Below, piece by piece: positions 8,725-19,103 of a stretch of 64,000 bases of DNA (its first letter is position 1; every line of letters begins with the position of its first letter). The notes beneath the pieces were generated by a model that was given only the letters and a program-made list of their open reading frames with translations, made no database searches and had not been told where the DNA came from. The stretch spans positions 1 to 64,000 of the forward strand of contig CALKDR010000010.1 of the NCBI GenBank assembly GCA_938084175.1. Reading direction: 5' to 3'. A program made the translations under genes and the position numbers. This DNA comes from an uncultured Campylobacterales bacterium. GTDB taxonomy: Bacteria; Campylobacterota; Campylobacteria; Campylobacterales; Arcobacteraceae.

Positions 8725-9645
8725 TTATTTAAGCTTTGATATTTCTAAAATATGTTCAGGACTTGTTTCGCAACATCCACCTAAAATAGTAGCACCAGCA
8801 TTTTTAAATTTTTTTACAATATGTGCCATATTACTTGCTGATAAATCTTTTCTTTGTCCTAAAAACTCATGGGGGTTTCCACTTTTACTTTTATTAAAAG
8901 TACTTGTATAACCTAGTTTAGGTTTTGTAGTTTTAAAACCATTAAGTTTAAAACCAAAAGGAATACCTAAACTTTTTATTTCATCAAGATTCTCTTCAAA
9001 ACTTTCAGGAGACACGCATGCTAAAATTATTCCAAGAAGATTATTATGATTTATTTTAGAGATTATATCTGAAATTTTCTCGCCACTTGGTAATCTTGTA
9101 CCTTCTGAAATATGGGCACCTATTAAATATGGTTTTTCAAATTCTTTTATAGCTTCAATCGCTAATTTTAGTTCACGTACACTACTTAATACATCAAAAT
9201 AAAAAAAGTCTACAAAAGGATTTAATAGTTTTGCTTGTTCATAAAAGTTTTCTTTTATTTCATTATCTGTTCTTGTATCTGATTCATAAGTTAAATATTG
9301 AGGCGGTAAGCCTCCTGCTATTAAAACATGGGGATTTAAGTCTTTTGCTTTTTTTGCTATTTCCCCTGCTTTTGTATTTAAATATTCAAATTTATCTTCA
9401 ATATTATTATCTCGTAATCGTAATCTTCTAGTAGTAAAAGTAGCAGTTACAATAACTTGTGCTCCTGCTTTTATAAAGTCTAAATGTGTATCAAGTAATA
9501 GTTGATGGTATTTTTCTTCTAATAATGCATTTGCACTCCATAAAGTACCTTTAGGTTTCATTCCCCTAGCTAATAATTCTTGGCCTACTCCACCATCTAA
9601 AATTTTTGTATTTTTAAAGAAATCTTTATTCATTTTTGTATTCAC
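8725..9645 (-). CDS. homocysteine S-methyltransferase family protein
   Basis: ILDGGVGQELLARG; C-terminal ATILGGCCETSPEHI zinc-binding GGCC. Confidence 0.9.
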   Translation of the reverse strand: MNTKMNKDFFKNTKILDGGVGQELLARGMKPKGTLWSANALLEEKYHQLLLDTHLDFIKAGAQVIVTATFTTRRLRLRDNNIEDKFEYLNTKAGEIAKKAKDLNPHVLIAGGLPPQYLTYESDTRTDNEIKENFYEQAKLLNPFVDFFYFDVLSSVRELKLAIEAIKEFEKPYLIGAHISEGTRLPSGEKISDIISKINHNNLLGIILACVSPESFEENLDEIKSLGIPFGFKLNGFKTTKPKLGYTSTFNKSKSGNPHEFLGQRKDLSASNMAHIVKKFKNAGATILGGCCETSPEHILEISKLK

Positions 9646-9715
9646 CTTTTAAAATTAGCAAAACAGTATACTCAAGTTTTATTTAATTAAAGAAAGAAAA
9701 ACAAAGAAGTAATTT

Positions 9716-9745
9716 TTTAAGATAAACAAAAATGTTTATCTTAAA
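9716..9745. terminator. hairpin terminator (bidirectional-type)
   Basis: TTTAAGATAAACA-AAAA-TGTTTATCTTAAA perfect 13-bp stem; contains the stop codon of the 9741-10221 remnant. Confidence 0.65.
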
Positions 9746-10221
9746 ATAGTGATGATTGATAGTAAATAATATAAGCTCCAGCTACAATAAGGAAAATAGA
9801 ATTAATTTTTCTACTTATAAAATCTTTTGCAAAAATTGAACTCATAATTGTAATAAGCATTAATAAACTTATTCCTACAAAATAAACAACAATATGACTA
9901 AGATACCTAAAATTGAGAAAAATAGAAGTTTCAAAGCTCTTAATAAAAGATACGATTGTATCTGTTGGGTCAATACTTATTGATACAAAATTTACTCTGT
10001 CTTTATAAGTTTTATAAACAATATTAATTGACGGCCAATTTTAGAACAAGTTGAACACCATGATGCTGTAAAATATACTAATGTTGGTTTTTAGTTTCTA
10101 AAAAACCATTTAAACTTACTTTTTTACCTGTAATTGTTGTTGCCTCAAATTGTGGAGCCATAGTTGGTGCTTCGAATAAAGTCCATATGAATAATGCAAG
10201 ACCTAATAAAAAAAATTTCAT
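9741..10221 (-). pseudogene. frameshifted TlpA-like thioredoxin-fold protein with C-terminal TM region
   Basis: MKFFLLGLALFIWTLFEAPTMAPQFEATTITGKKVSLNGFLETK(frameshift)KPTLVYFTASWCSTCSKIGRQ(frameshift)NIVYKTYKDRVNFVSISIDPTDTIVSF...LIVAGAYIIYYQSSLF*; WCxxC motif retained. Confidence 0.65.
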
Positions 10222-10330
10222 GATTTGTTAGAAGTTTAGTATGAATTTTGTCAAAGTATGACAAAGATGTACTAAAAGTACATCGCAGTCAAACTTTAAC
10301 AGAAGATCTGCCCTAATTACGGCAAAAAAA

Positions 10331-11866
10331 TTATTCCCACTCGATAGTTGCTGGTGGTTTTGAAGAAATATCATAAACAACTCTGTTTATTCCATCTACT
10401 TCATTAATTATTCTTCTTGAAATTGTTTCAAGAATTTCATGAGGAATATATGCAAAAGTTGCTGTCATCCCATCTGTTGCGTTTACAATTCTTACACAAA
10501 CAGTATTATCATAAGTTCGATTATCACCCATTACACCTACAGATTTTACATTTAGTAAAACAGTAAATGCTTGCCATGTTTTATCATAGTAACCAGTTGA
10601 TCTTAATACATCTAACATAATAACATCAGCTTTTCTTAAAATTTCTAAATCAGGAGTATTAACATCACCCATAATTCTAATAGCAAGACCAGGACCAGGG
10701 AAAGGATGACGTCCAATCATATCTTTTGGAAGTCCAAGTTCTAATCCTAAAAGTCTAACTTCATCTTTAAAGATTTCTCTTAATGGTTCAATTAATTCAA
10801 ATGTCATCCAATCAGGAAGACCACCAACATTATGATGCGATTTAATAGTTTTTGAAGGTCCTTTAACAGAAACTGATTCAATAACATCTGTATAAAGTGT
10901 ACCTTGTGCTAAAAATTCAATACCATCATGTTTTTTTGCTTCTTTATCAAATACTTCAATAAATGTTTCACCAATGATTTTTCTTTTTGTTTCTGGATCA
11001 GTAACACCTTCAAGTTTTGAAAGGAACTGCTCACTTGCATCAACAGTAATTAAAGGAACACCACGAGCTTTAAACATAGTTTCAACTTGAGTTCTTTCAT
11101 TTGCTCTTAACAGTCCATTATCAACAAATACTGGTACTAATTGATCACCAATAGCTTCAGCTAAAAGAGTTGCAACTACAGAGGAATCAACACCACCTGA
11201 AACACCACATAATACTTTTTTATTTCCAACTTGTTCTTTTATTTTATTAATTTGTTCTTTTGCAAAAGAACCCATATTCCAAGTTGATTCACAATCACAA
11301 ATATGTTTTGCAAAGTTTTTAAGAAGTTTTGTACCTTCGTCTGAGTGATAAACTTCTGGATGAAATTGGAATGCATAGATATTTCTGTGAGTATCTGCAA
11401 TTGCTGCATATGGAGAGTTTTCACTCGTAGCTATTTTTTCAAAGCCTGCAGGAATTTTTTCAACTCTATCACCATGAGACATCCAAACAATTTGACCATC
11501 TGTTGTATCTTTAAAGATTGGATTTTCTTTTTCAAAGTTTAACTTTGCTTTTCCATATTCGTGATGATCAGCAGGAATTACAGATCCTCCAAAATGCTGA
11601 GAAATAAGTTGCATTCCGTAACAAATTCCTAAAATTGGAAGACCTAATTCAAATATTGTAGTATCAGGATGATAAGAATCTTCAGCATAAACAGAAGCAG
11701 GCCCACCTGATAGAATGATTCCTTTAGGAGTTCTAGCCATTATATCTTCAATACTTTCAGAATAAGGTACTATTTCAGAATAAACCCCTGATTCTCTAAG
11801 TTTTCTAGCAATAATTTGTGTATATTGACTACCAAAGTCTAATACTATAATTGGTACATGTTTCAT
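10331..11866 (-). CDS. guaA: GMP synthase (glutamine-hydrolysing)
   Basis: 511 aa; GICYGMQ amidotransferase, [12 protein letters not shown]-loop, C-terminal KPPATIEWE. Confidence 0.98.
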   Translation of the reverse strand: MKHVPIIVLDFGSQYTQIIARKLRESGVYSEIVPYSESIEDIMARTPKGIILSGGPASVYAEDSYHPDTTIFELGLPILGICYGMQLISQHFGGSVIPADHHEYGKAKLNFEKENPIFKDTTDGQIVWMSHGDRVEKIPAGFEKIATSENSPYAAIADTHRNIYAFQFHPEVYHSDEGTKLLKNFAKHICDCESTWNMGSFAKEQINKIKEQVGNKKVLCGVSGGVDSSVVATLLAEAIGDQLVPVFVDNGLLRANERTQVETMFKARGVPLITVDASEQFLSKLEGVTDPETKRKIIGETFIEVFDKEAKKHDGIEFLAQGTLYTDVIESVSVKGPSKTIKSHHNVGGLPDWMTFELIEPLREIFKDEVRLLGLELGLPKDMIGRHPFPGPGLAIRIMGDVNTPDLEILRKADVIMLDVLRSTGYYDKTWQAFTVLLNVKSVGVMGDNRTYDNTVCVRIVNATDGMTATFAYIPHEILETISRRIINEVDGINRVVYDISSKPPATIEWE

Positions 11867-11978
11867 GTTTTAATATCCTCTTTTTGATTTATCTAAATCT
11901 ATAATAATGTGCGATTATATCTAAAGGTATGTTTAATTATGTTTAAAACAATTAATACCTATTTTGTTTATTTTTTAC

Positions 11979-12018
11979 AAAAAAAAGGCTTCCAAGGAGA
12001 ACCTTGAAAACCTTTTTA
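11979..12018 (-). terminator. rho-independent terminator of nhaD
   Basis: On minus strand AAAAAGGTTTTCAAGG-TTCT-CCTTGGAAGCCTTTTTTTT hairpin plus U-tract. Confidence 0.8.
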
Positions 12019-12042
12019 ATAAGTTTGAAAAGAGACTTATAA

Positions 12043-13422
12043 TTAGTGTCCTATTCCTAATGCTTGATATTGTAGATACCAAACTGCAATAGATACAAAG
12101 TAACCAATTACAATAGTCCAAGCATATTTCATATGTGCACCAAATGTGTAAATACCATGTAATTTTCCCATAACACCAACACCAGCAGCAGATCCAAATG
12201 AAATCATAGATCCACCAACACCAGCTGTTAATGTAACAAGCATCCACTGATCAAGTCCCATAGTTGGGTTTGCTTTTAAAACAGCTGACATAACAGGAAC
12301 ATTATCAACAATTGCAGATAAGAAACCAACACCTATATTTGACCAAGTAGGACCTAGGACTGAAGGATCATAAACTACGGCTGCAAGTCCTAGCCAACCA
12401 ATAAAGTATAAGGCACCAACCGCTGCTAAAATACCAAAGAAGAACATTAATGTATTGTTTTCAATTTTTGCCATTGAATGGAAAATATTGAAGTGATCCA
12501 CACCATATTTTCTTTTTAAACCATAAGAGTAAATTTTTAGTAATGATAAACCAAACATCATACCCCACATTGCTGGTAAATGTAATACTTGGTGTGACAT
12601 AACTGCACAGAAAATTGTAAATACACCTAAGAACATTACAACTTTAGCACCTTCACTCATTACAGGTTTAACTTCTTTTGTAATATCAAATGAAGGAACT
12701 TCACTTGGAACAAATCTAGCAAGAATGAATGCTGTAACTAAATAACCAATAATTGAAGCTGGAAATAAGAATAAGAAGTCAGTAAATGAACCTTTTCCTG
12801 CTGTCCAAGCCATAAGTGTTGTAATATCACCAAATGGAGACCATGCACCACCTGCATTTGCAGCAACAACAATATTAATAGCACCTGGTACTAAGAAATC
12901 TTTTCTTGTTTTTTCAATTGTTATTAATACAGTTGATAAAATAAGAGCTGTTGTTAAGTTATCTGCAATTGGAGAGATAAAGAATGCTAAAATACCAGTT
13001 ACCCAGAATAATTGTCTATATGTATATCCCTTTGAAACTAATTTATATTTTAAAGCATCAAAAACACTCATGTGAATTAAAGACTCAATATATGTCATAG
13101 CAACAAATAAGAAGAAGAAAATTTCAGAAATTTCTAAAATAAGATGTTGTGCTTGGGTATGAACTAATCCCATATCCATACTGTTTAATGAATAATAAAC
13201 GGCAACTAATATAAACATAAAAGTACCTATAAATAAAGCAGGTTTCGCTTTATCAATCTCATACTTTTCTTCTGCTGCAACAAAGTAATACCCTATCACA
13301 AAAATAAATAAACAAGCAAATCCAACCCATGTCATAGTAACATCAGGTATTACACCCATGCCAGCTGAGCTTGCGAATAACGATACTGATGAAACCAGTA
13401 ATGTCATTAATAATTTTAACAT
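12043..13422 (-). CDS. nhaD: NhaD-family Na+/H+ antiporter
   Basis: 459 aa polytopic; SPIADNLTTALILSTVL, NAGGAWSPFGDITTLMAW, GVGFLSAIVDNVPVMSA. Confidence 0.92.
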   Translation of the reverse strand: MLKLLMTLLVSSVSLFASSAGMGVIPDVTMTWVGFACLFIFVIGYYFVAAEEKYEIDKAKPALFIGTFMFILVAVYYSLNSMDMGLVHTQAQHLILEISEIFFFLFVAMTYIESLIHMSVFDALKYKLVSKGYTYRQLFWVTGILAFFISPIADNLTTALILSTVLITIEKTRKDFLVPGAINIVVAANAGGAWSPFGDITTLMAWTAGKGSFTDFLFLFPASIIGYLVTAFILARFVPSEVPSFDITKEVKPVMSEGAKVVMFLGVFTIFCAVMSHQVLHLPAMWGMMFGLSLLKIYSYGLKRKYGVDHFNIFHSMAKIENNTLMFFFGILAAVGALYFIGWLGLAAVVYDPSVLGPTWSNIGVGFLSAIVDNVPVMSAVLKANPTMGLDQWMLVTLTAGVGGSMISFGSAAGVGVMGKLHGIYTFGAHMKYAWTIVIGYFVSIAVWYLQYQALGIGH

Positions 13423-13567
13423 TAATTCTCCTTAAGTTTGTATACGCATAGCGATTTTATATACGTCAAAATCACTTCTAAATATTGATTTTGCCTTAAT
13501 TAGCCTTAAAAATAATAGTAAATGTAAATTTATTGTCAAGAAAATGTCAATTTTTTAATTTGACATT

Positions 13568-15019
13568 TTAAGCTTTAACATTAATAAAGTGGGCGCCCAT
13601 AGATTCTTTTCTATTCATTGCGCTTTGTATAATAGATTTTGCTGTAAGTAATCTAAGAAATAATAATCTTCCAAGATCTTGTTTTAAATACTCATCAATT
13701 TTAATCAAAGTCTCATCTAATTCTTTTGGATCTCTTACAATTGATGCAGCTTTCCACATTATTTTTCTTAAATCGTCTTTTATTGCTTTATCTATTTTTT
13801 TATTTCGAACATAAGATTTAATATTTTTTGTATAATCTTCTTTTGATATTTCAAAAATATTTTCAAGCGAATCTTTAACCGCTATTTGAGAGAATACTAA
13901 ACCTTCTAATAAAGAATTAGAAGCTAATCTATTTGCACCATGAACACCAGTGCAAGCAACTTCTCCCACTGCATATAAGTTTTTTACACCCTTTACTTTT
14001 GCATCAAGTGTAGTTTCAATACCACCCATTGCATAATGAAAAGCAGGCGAAATTGGAACTCTTTGAGTTGGTAAGTCATAACCTAAATCTTTTAGATTTG
14101 CATAAATATTTGGGAATCTTTTTTTGAAATATTTTTTTTCAAACATTTCAAAAGATAAAAAAACACCTAAACCAGTTTTTTTATGATAATCAAAAATAGA
14201 ACGAGAAACTACATCTCGTGGAGCTAGTTCTGCATCTTCATGATAATCTTTTAAAAATCTATAATCATTCTCATCTACAATATGAGCACCCTCACCTCTT
14301 AAAGCTTCTGATAGTAATGGTTTTCTCGCAAAGTGAGTACCTTTTACAACTGTTGGATGAAACTGCATCATTTCCATGTCTTTTAGTTTTAGACCTTTTT
14401 CAGAAATAATACCTTGTATTTCTCCTGCAATTGCAGTTGAATTTGTATGATATCTATAAATAGAACCAATTCCCCCACTTGCAATAATCGTATTATGTGC
14501 ATATACGACTTTTTGTTCTGTTTCACTAGTAAAAAACTGTACACCATAACAAATACCATCTTGAATTAATAAATCATTCACAACTGCATTTGTTATAATT
14601 TCATGATTAAATTGTTCTAATAAAAAAATATGAATCATTCTACCCGTTGCATCTCCATCTGCATGAAGTATTCTACTTCTACTATGCGCTGCTTCTTTGG
14701 TAAAGGCTAATTCACCTTTTTCATTTAAATCAAACTTTAAACCCGAATCAATTAAATTCTTTACTGCTTTTAAAGATTTACTACTTAATAATTCAACTGC
14801 TTTTTTATCATTATAATTTACACCTGCAGTTAAAGTATCTTGAATATGTGAGGGAATATCTGCATCATCTACAGCAGTTGCTATCCCACCTTGCGCCCAA
14901 AAAGTATTACAGTCCCATGGAGATTTTTTGCATAATACTAAAACTTTTTTATCTTTTGGAATTAGTCTTGCGGCATTTAAACCTGCAATTCCGCTTCCTA
15001 TTATTATATAGTCATACAT
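13568..15019 (-). CDS. nadB: L-aspartate oxidase
   Basis: 483 aa; GSGIAGLNAARL FAD-binding; FWAQGGIATA; EVACTGVHGANRLASNSLLEGLVF. Confidence 0.96.
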   Translation of the reverse strand: MYDYIIIGSGIAGLNAARLIPKDKKVLVLCKKSPWDCNTFWAQGGIATAVDDADIPSHIQDTLTAGVNYNDKKAVELLSSKSLKAVKNLIDSGLKFDLNEKGELAFTKEAAHSRSRILHADGDATGRMIHIFLLEQFNHEIITNAVVNDLLIQDGICYGVQFFTSETEQKVVYAHNTIIASGGIGSIYRYHTNSTAIAGEIQGIISEKGLKLKDMEMMQFHPTVVKGTHFARKPLLSEALRGEGAHIVDENDYRFLKDYHEDAELAPRDVVSRSIFDYHKKTGLGVFLSFEMFEKKYFKKRFPNIYANLKDLGYDLPTQRVPISPAFHYAMGGIETTLDAKVKGVKNLYAVGEVACTGVHGANRLASNSLLEGLVFSQIAVKDSLENIFEISKEDYTKNIKSYVRNKKIDKAIKDDLRKIMWKAASIVRDPKELDETLIKIDEYLKQDLGRLLFLRLLTAKSIIQSAMNRKESMGAHFINVKA

Positions 15020-15022
15020 TGT

Positions 15023-15169
15023 TTATTTACTAATTTCTTTTTTAGTTTTAATAGTTGTTACTTTATTAGTGTCATAAACTGGATCACCTTTGTAACCACA
15101 ACCATTAAAAGATAATATAAAACCTGCTATAATCAGCGTATGAAAAAATTGAATGAAATACTTAGTCAT
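15023..15169 (-). CDS. 48-aa small lipoprotein, LptM/YifL-like
   Basis: Minus-strand MTKYFIQFFHTLIIAGFILSFNGCGYKGDPVYDTNKVTTIKTKKEISK*; hydrophobic signal then GCGYKGDP; not in ORF track. Confidence 0.6.
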   Translation of the reverse strand: MTKYFIQFFHTLIIAGFILSFNGCGYKGDPVYDTNKVTTIKTKKEISK

Positions 15170-15556
15170 CTTAAGAAAAATCCTGAATTCAGAAAAATCA
15201 ACACATCATCTTCAATTGAAAAATTCATTGAAGTTCTTCCTTTAAAATTAAAAAAAGGAGTTAAGTTTGCTTACATAAAAGGTCAAACTTTATTTTTTGT
15301 ATTAACTCATCCTGTTTATAAAATGGAATTTGAGTATAACAAAGCAGATATAAAATCATTATTAAAAATGGGAAACTTTGAAAATGTTACAGAAATTGCT
15401 TTTTTTGTTTCTAACAAGATAGAGAAGAAAAAGAAAATAATAAAATTAGAGCCTTTATTCAAAGAAAGAGCAAAGGGAGTTTTTTTCAATCGTGCAAATG
15501 ATGAAAAAATTCATGAAAAGTTTGAAAACATTCGTAATATTATAAAAGAGTCTTAA
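15140..15556 (+). CDS. DUF721/DciA-like protein (possible replicative helicase loader)
   Basis: 138 aa; KKLNEILSHLKKNPEFRKI...PLKLKKGVKFAYIKGQTLFFVLTHPVYKMEF. Confidence 0.55.
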   Translation: MKKLNEILSHLKKNPEFRKINTSSSIEKFIEVLPLKLKKGVKFAYIKGQTLFFVLTHPVYKMEFEYNKADIKSLLKMGNFENVTEIAFFVSNKIEKKKKIIKLEPLFKERAKGVFFNRANDEKIHEKFENIRNIIKES

Positions 15557-16163
15557 AGAGTTTTTCTCTTTGTTTATAATCTGGGCAAAATTCATTAACT
15601 AAATCCCAAAACTTTTTTGAGTGGTTTTTATGTTTTATATGAGCTAGCTCATGAATTACTACATATTCTGCAATAAAAACAGGAAACTTACAAAGTTGAG
15701 TGTTAAATTTTAAATCATTTTTATAGTTACAAGAACCCCAAGTTCTTTTATTTTTTCTGTAATTTATTGAATTTGGAAAAAGTTTCATCATTTTAGAATA
15801 TTTTTCAATAAGAGGTGGAATTATAGTTTTTATTTCATTTTTATAAAAAGTATCAATATTTTTTATTTTAAAATCACTGATTTTTTTTACTTCCCCAAAA
15901 TATAAAAACTCATCATCATTTAAACTGTTTTTATTCGATTGTTCTAGACTTTTTATTATCCAATTCTTTTTTCTATTTAACAGTTCATATGCATCTTCAA
16001 GAGAAAAATAGATATTTGCTCTTATTTGAACTTCATTATTCACAACTCGTAAATAACAATGTTTTATATGTTTTTTGTTCTCAAGTTTAACTGTAACTAC
16101 CAAAGAATCAAGATTATGCACAAATTCCAAATTTTTCCTTAAGATTATTTTTGTTATAATCAC
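15540..16163 (-). CDS. YgjP/WLM-like M48-type metallopeptidase (DUF45)
   Basis: HELAHIKHKNHSKKFWDLV zinc motif; RTWGSC; GTG start. Confidence 0.9.
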   Translation of the reverse strand: MIITKIILRKNLEFVHNLDSLVVTVKLENKKHIKHCYLRVVNNEVQIRANIYFSLEDAYELLNRKKNWIIKSLEQSNKNSLNDDEFLYFGEVKKISDFKIKNIDTFYKNEIKTIIPPLIEKYSKMMKLFPNSINYRKNKRTWGSCNYKNDLKFNTQLCKFPVFIAEYVVIHELAHIKHKNHSKKFWDLVNEFCPDYKQREKLFKTLL

Positions 16164-16212
16164 GCATTATATCATATAAAAATTAAACAATATTACATAC
16201 GAGGAATCATTA

Positions 16213-17382
16213 ATGAAAATTGCAAACAGAATGGAAAACCTATCTCCATCGGTTACTATGGCAATTACAGCCCTAGCTAGAGAGTTAAAAGCTCAAGGTA
16301 AAGATATACTAAGTTTTAGTGCAGGAGAACCTGATTTTAATACGCCTGAAGTTATTAAACAAGCAGCTATACAAGCTATAATTGATGGTCATACAAAATA
16401 CACTGCAGTAGAAGGTATAACTGAAACTAAACAGGCAATCATTAATAAATTAAAAAGAGACCATAATTTAGAATATAGTTTAGAACATATCATAATAAGT
16501 AATGGTGCAAAGCATTCATTATTTAATCTTTTCCAACTATTAGTGGAGGAAGGTGATGAAGTTATTATTCCTGCACCTTATTGGGTTACATATCCTGAAC
16601 AAGTAAAGTTTTCTGATGGAGTTCCTGTAATTATTGAAACAGATGATACAAATGATTTTAAAATTACAGCTACACAATTAAAAAATGCAATTACTAGTAA
16701 AACAAAAATTCTTTTATTAAACACACCTTCTAATCCAACAGGTGCAGTTTATACAAGATCTGAACTTGAAGAGATTGCAGAAGTTTTAAAAGGTACTGAT
16801 ATTTTAGTATTATCAGATGAAATGTATGAAAAAATCATGTATGATGGTAAGAAATTTACAGCTTTAGCAGAAATATCACATGATATGTATATGAGAACTG
16901 TAACAATTAATGGTTTAAGTAAATCTGTTGCAATGACAGGTTGGAGATTTGGATATTTAGCAACTCCTAAAACTGAACTTGTAAAAGGTATGATCAAACT
17001 TCAAGGCCAAGTAACTTCAAATGTGAATTCAATTACTCAATATGCAGCTATTCCTGCACTTGAAGGTAAAGCTGATGAAACAATGGAAATTATGAGAAAA
17101 GAGTTTGAAAAAAGAAGAAATGTTGCAGTTAAATCTTTTAATGCAATTAAAGGACTTTCTTGTTTTAACCCTGATGGTGCATTTTATTTATTTATAAATA
17201 TTCAAGGCTTTACAAAAGACTCAATGAAGTTTTGTGCAGATTTACTTGAAGAAAAAGGCGTTGCCTTAGTTCCTGGACTTGCTTTTGGAACAGAAGGTTA
17301 TGTTAGATTCTCTTTTGCTACTGATTTGGAAACTATTGAAGAAGGTATTAAAAGAATTAAAGAGTTTGTAGAGAGCAAATAA
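16213..17382 (+). CDS. aspC: aspartate/aromatic aminotransferase, class I PLP-dependent
   Basis: 389 aa; SAGEPDFNTP, NTPSNPTGAVYT, NGLSKSVAMTGWRFGY. Confidence 0.92.
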   Translation: MKIANRMENLSPSVTMAITALARELKAQGKDILSFSAGEPDFNTPEVIKQAAIQAIIDGHTKYTAVEGITETKQAIINKLKRDHNLEYSLEHIIISNGAKHSLFNLFQLLVEEGDEVIIPAPYWVTYPEQVKFSDGVPVIIETDDTNDFKITATQLKNAITSKTKILLLNTPSNPTGAVYTRSELEEIAEVLKGTDILVLSDEMYEKIMYDGKKFTALAEISHDMYMRTVTINGLSKSVAMTGWRFGYLATPKTELVKGMIKLQGQVTSNVNSITQYAAIPALEGKADETMEIMRKEFEKRRNVAVKSFNAIKGLSCFNPDGAFYLFINIQGFTKDSMKFCADLLEEKGVALVPGLAFGTEGYVRFSFATDLETIEEGIKRIKEFVESK

Positions 17383-17383
17383 T

Positions 17384-18268
17384 ATGACTCCTCAGAAAAA
17401 AGCTACAGTCGTTTCTAGTTCAGTTGCGGCTCTTCTTACAATAATGAAACTTGTGATCGGAATTGCAAGTGGATCGGTTGCTGTTTTAGCTTCAGCAATT
17501 GATTCAGTTCTTGATATGTTTGTTTCACTATTTAACTATTTTGCAATATCAAATTCTGAAAAACCAGCTGACAATGAATTTAATTATGGACGTGGAAAAA
17601 TAGAAGCCTTAGCTTCTGTTATTGAAGGTACTATAATTACAATTTCTGGTTTATTTTTACTATATCAAGCAATTAAAAAAGCAATGAATGGTGAAGTTTC
17701 TCAATACATGGGAACATCAATAACTGTTATGGTAATATCTTTAATAATAACTATTTCTTTAGTTATTTACTTAAATAAAGTTGCTAAAAAAACCAATTCA
17801 ATGGTTATAAAAGCAGATGCACTTCACTATAAAACAGATGTATATTCAAATGTTGCAGTACTTGTATCATTAATTTTAGTTCATTTTACAGGATATGAAC
17901 TAATTGATGTTTTAGTAGGAAGTGGAATTGCCTTATTCATTATTTACTCTTCATATGAACTAATTCATGATGGGGTGCTGGTATTACTTGATCGTGCAGT
18001 TGATCATGATATTGTTGATAAGATTGAAGATATTATCAAAAGTAAAGATAAAGTAAATACACACCATCTTTTAAAAACAAGAGAAGCAGGTCATCAAACT
18101 TTTGTTGAAGTTCATTTAGTTTTTGATTGTATTATTACATTAATGGATGCACACAGAGTTAGTGATAAAATTGAACAAGAAATTGAAGATTTGGATAAAA
18201 ATAGAGATTGGATAATTAATATTCATATGGATCCATATGATGATTTTTCAATTAATGATGTTAAATAA
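17384..18268 (+). CDS. cation diffusion facilitator (CDF) family transporter
   Basis: SAIDSVLDMFVSLFNYFA...NYGRGKIEALASV; KADALHYKTDVYSN. Confidence 0.93.
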   Translation: MTPQKKATVVSSSVAALLTIMKLVIGIASGSVAVLASAIDSVLDMFVSLFNYFAISNSEKPADNEFNYGRGKIEALASVIEGTIITISGLFLLYQAIKKAMNGEVSQYMGTSITVMVISLIITISLVIYLNKVAKKTNSMVIKADALHYKTDVYSNVAVLVSLILVHFTGYELIDVLVGSGIALFIIYSSYELIHDGVLVLLDRAVDHDIVDKIEDIIKSKDKVNTHHLLKTREAGHQTFVEVHLVFDCIITLMDAHRVSDKIEQEIEDLDKNRDWIINIHMDPYDDFSINDVK

Positions 18269-18280
18269 AAAGGAATCTTA

Positions 18281-18718
18281 ATGAGAAGTATTGTATTTAT
18301 TTTCATGGTTTTAATTTCAACAACTGTATTAAACGCACAGATAAATTATCAAACTGCAAAAATATATAAAGAAGATATTTCTTCAAATTCTGCTTATAAA
18401 ATGCAACAAAAAGGTTCTTTACTAATCGATGTAAGAACAAAAGCTGAGTTTAAAGAACTAAGATCAAAAGATTCAATAAATATCCCAATTTTTTATGCAA
18501 AAAATGGTCAACGAGTATTTAATAAAAACTTTATAAATGAAATATATGAAGCCTCTAATAAAAATATAAATAGAGAAATAATCTTAATTTGTAGAAGTGG
18601 TTCAAGAACAAAAGTTGCAAGTAACTTGCTTGCAGAACAAGGCTTTACAAATATTTATAATGTTCAATATGGTTTTACATATGATTGGCTAAAAACAAAA
18701 CTACCTACAGAAAAATAA
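18281..18718 (+). CDS. secreted rhodanese-like domain protein
   Basis: Signal peptide; LLIDVRTKAEFKE; ILICRSGSRTKVASNLLAEQGF. Confidence 0.92.
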   Translation: MRSIVFIFMVLISTTVLNAQINYQTAKIYKEDISSNSAYKMQQKGSLLIDVRTKAEFKELRSKDSINIPIFYAKNGQRVFNKNFINEIYEASNKNINREIILICRSGSRTKVASNLLAEQGFTNIYNVQYGFTYDWLKTKLPTEK

Positions 18719-18789
18719 TATTTTACAACAATTACATAAGAATAAATTTTATTTTAATAATACTTTACTTTTTACTTTAAAGGATTTTA

Positions 18790-19010
18790 ATGAATTTTAT
18801 AAAAATACTTGAAGCTAGTGGAAATAAAGCCAAGAGTGTAGGTACAACTGGAGAGGTAACATGAATTCATACTCGGAATTAAAAGATTCTGAGATAAAAT
18901 AAATGAATAAGTGTTATCATGAGAAAAGTAAATAGAGTAAGCTATTTTTAGATAAAATAATAACTTAAAATTCAAGAAGCATGTTTAGAGATGCAGTATG
19001 CTACTTTTTT
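18790..19010 (+). pseudogene. possible degenerate gene fragment, family unrecognised
   Basis: AAAGGATTTTAATG start context then MNFIKILEASGNKAKSVGTTGEVT*, followed by short interrupted frames. Confidence 0.3.
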
Positions 19011-19103
19011 AAAAGTATGCTACAAAAGCACCCATATTTTTTATTCTACATGTCTACACATTTAAACTAAAAAACCCTTTAAATAAGGACAAAGAGAGAA
19101 CAA

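Noticed and set aside
11239-11542. ORFs 11239-11424 (-) and 11345-11542 (+) inside guaA
   Set aside because: Alternative frames of a highly conserved gene
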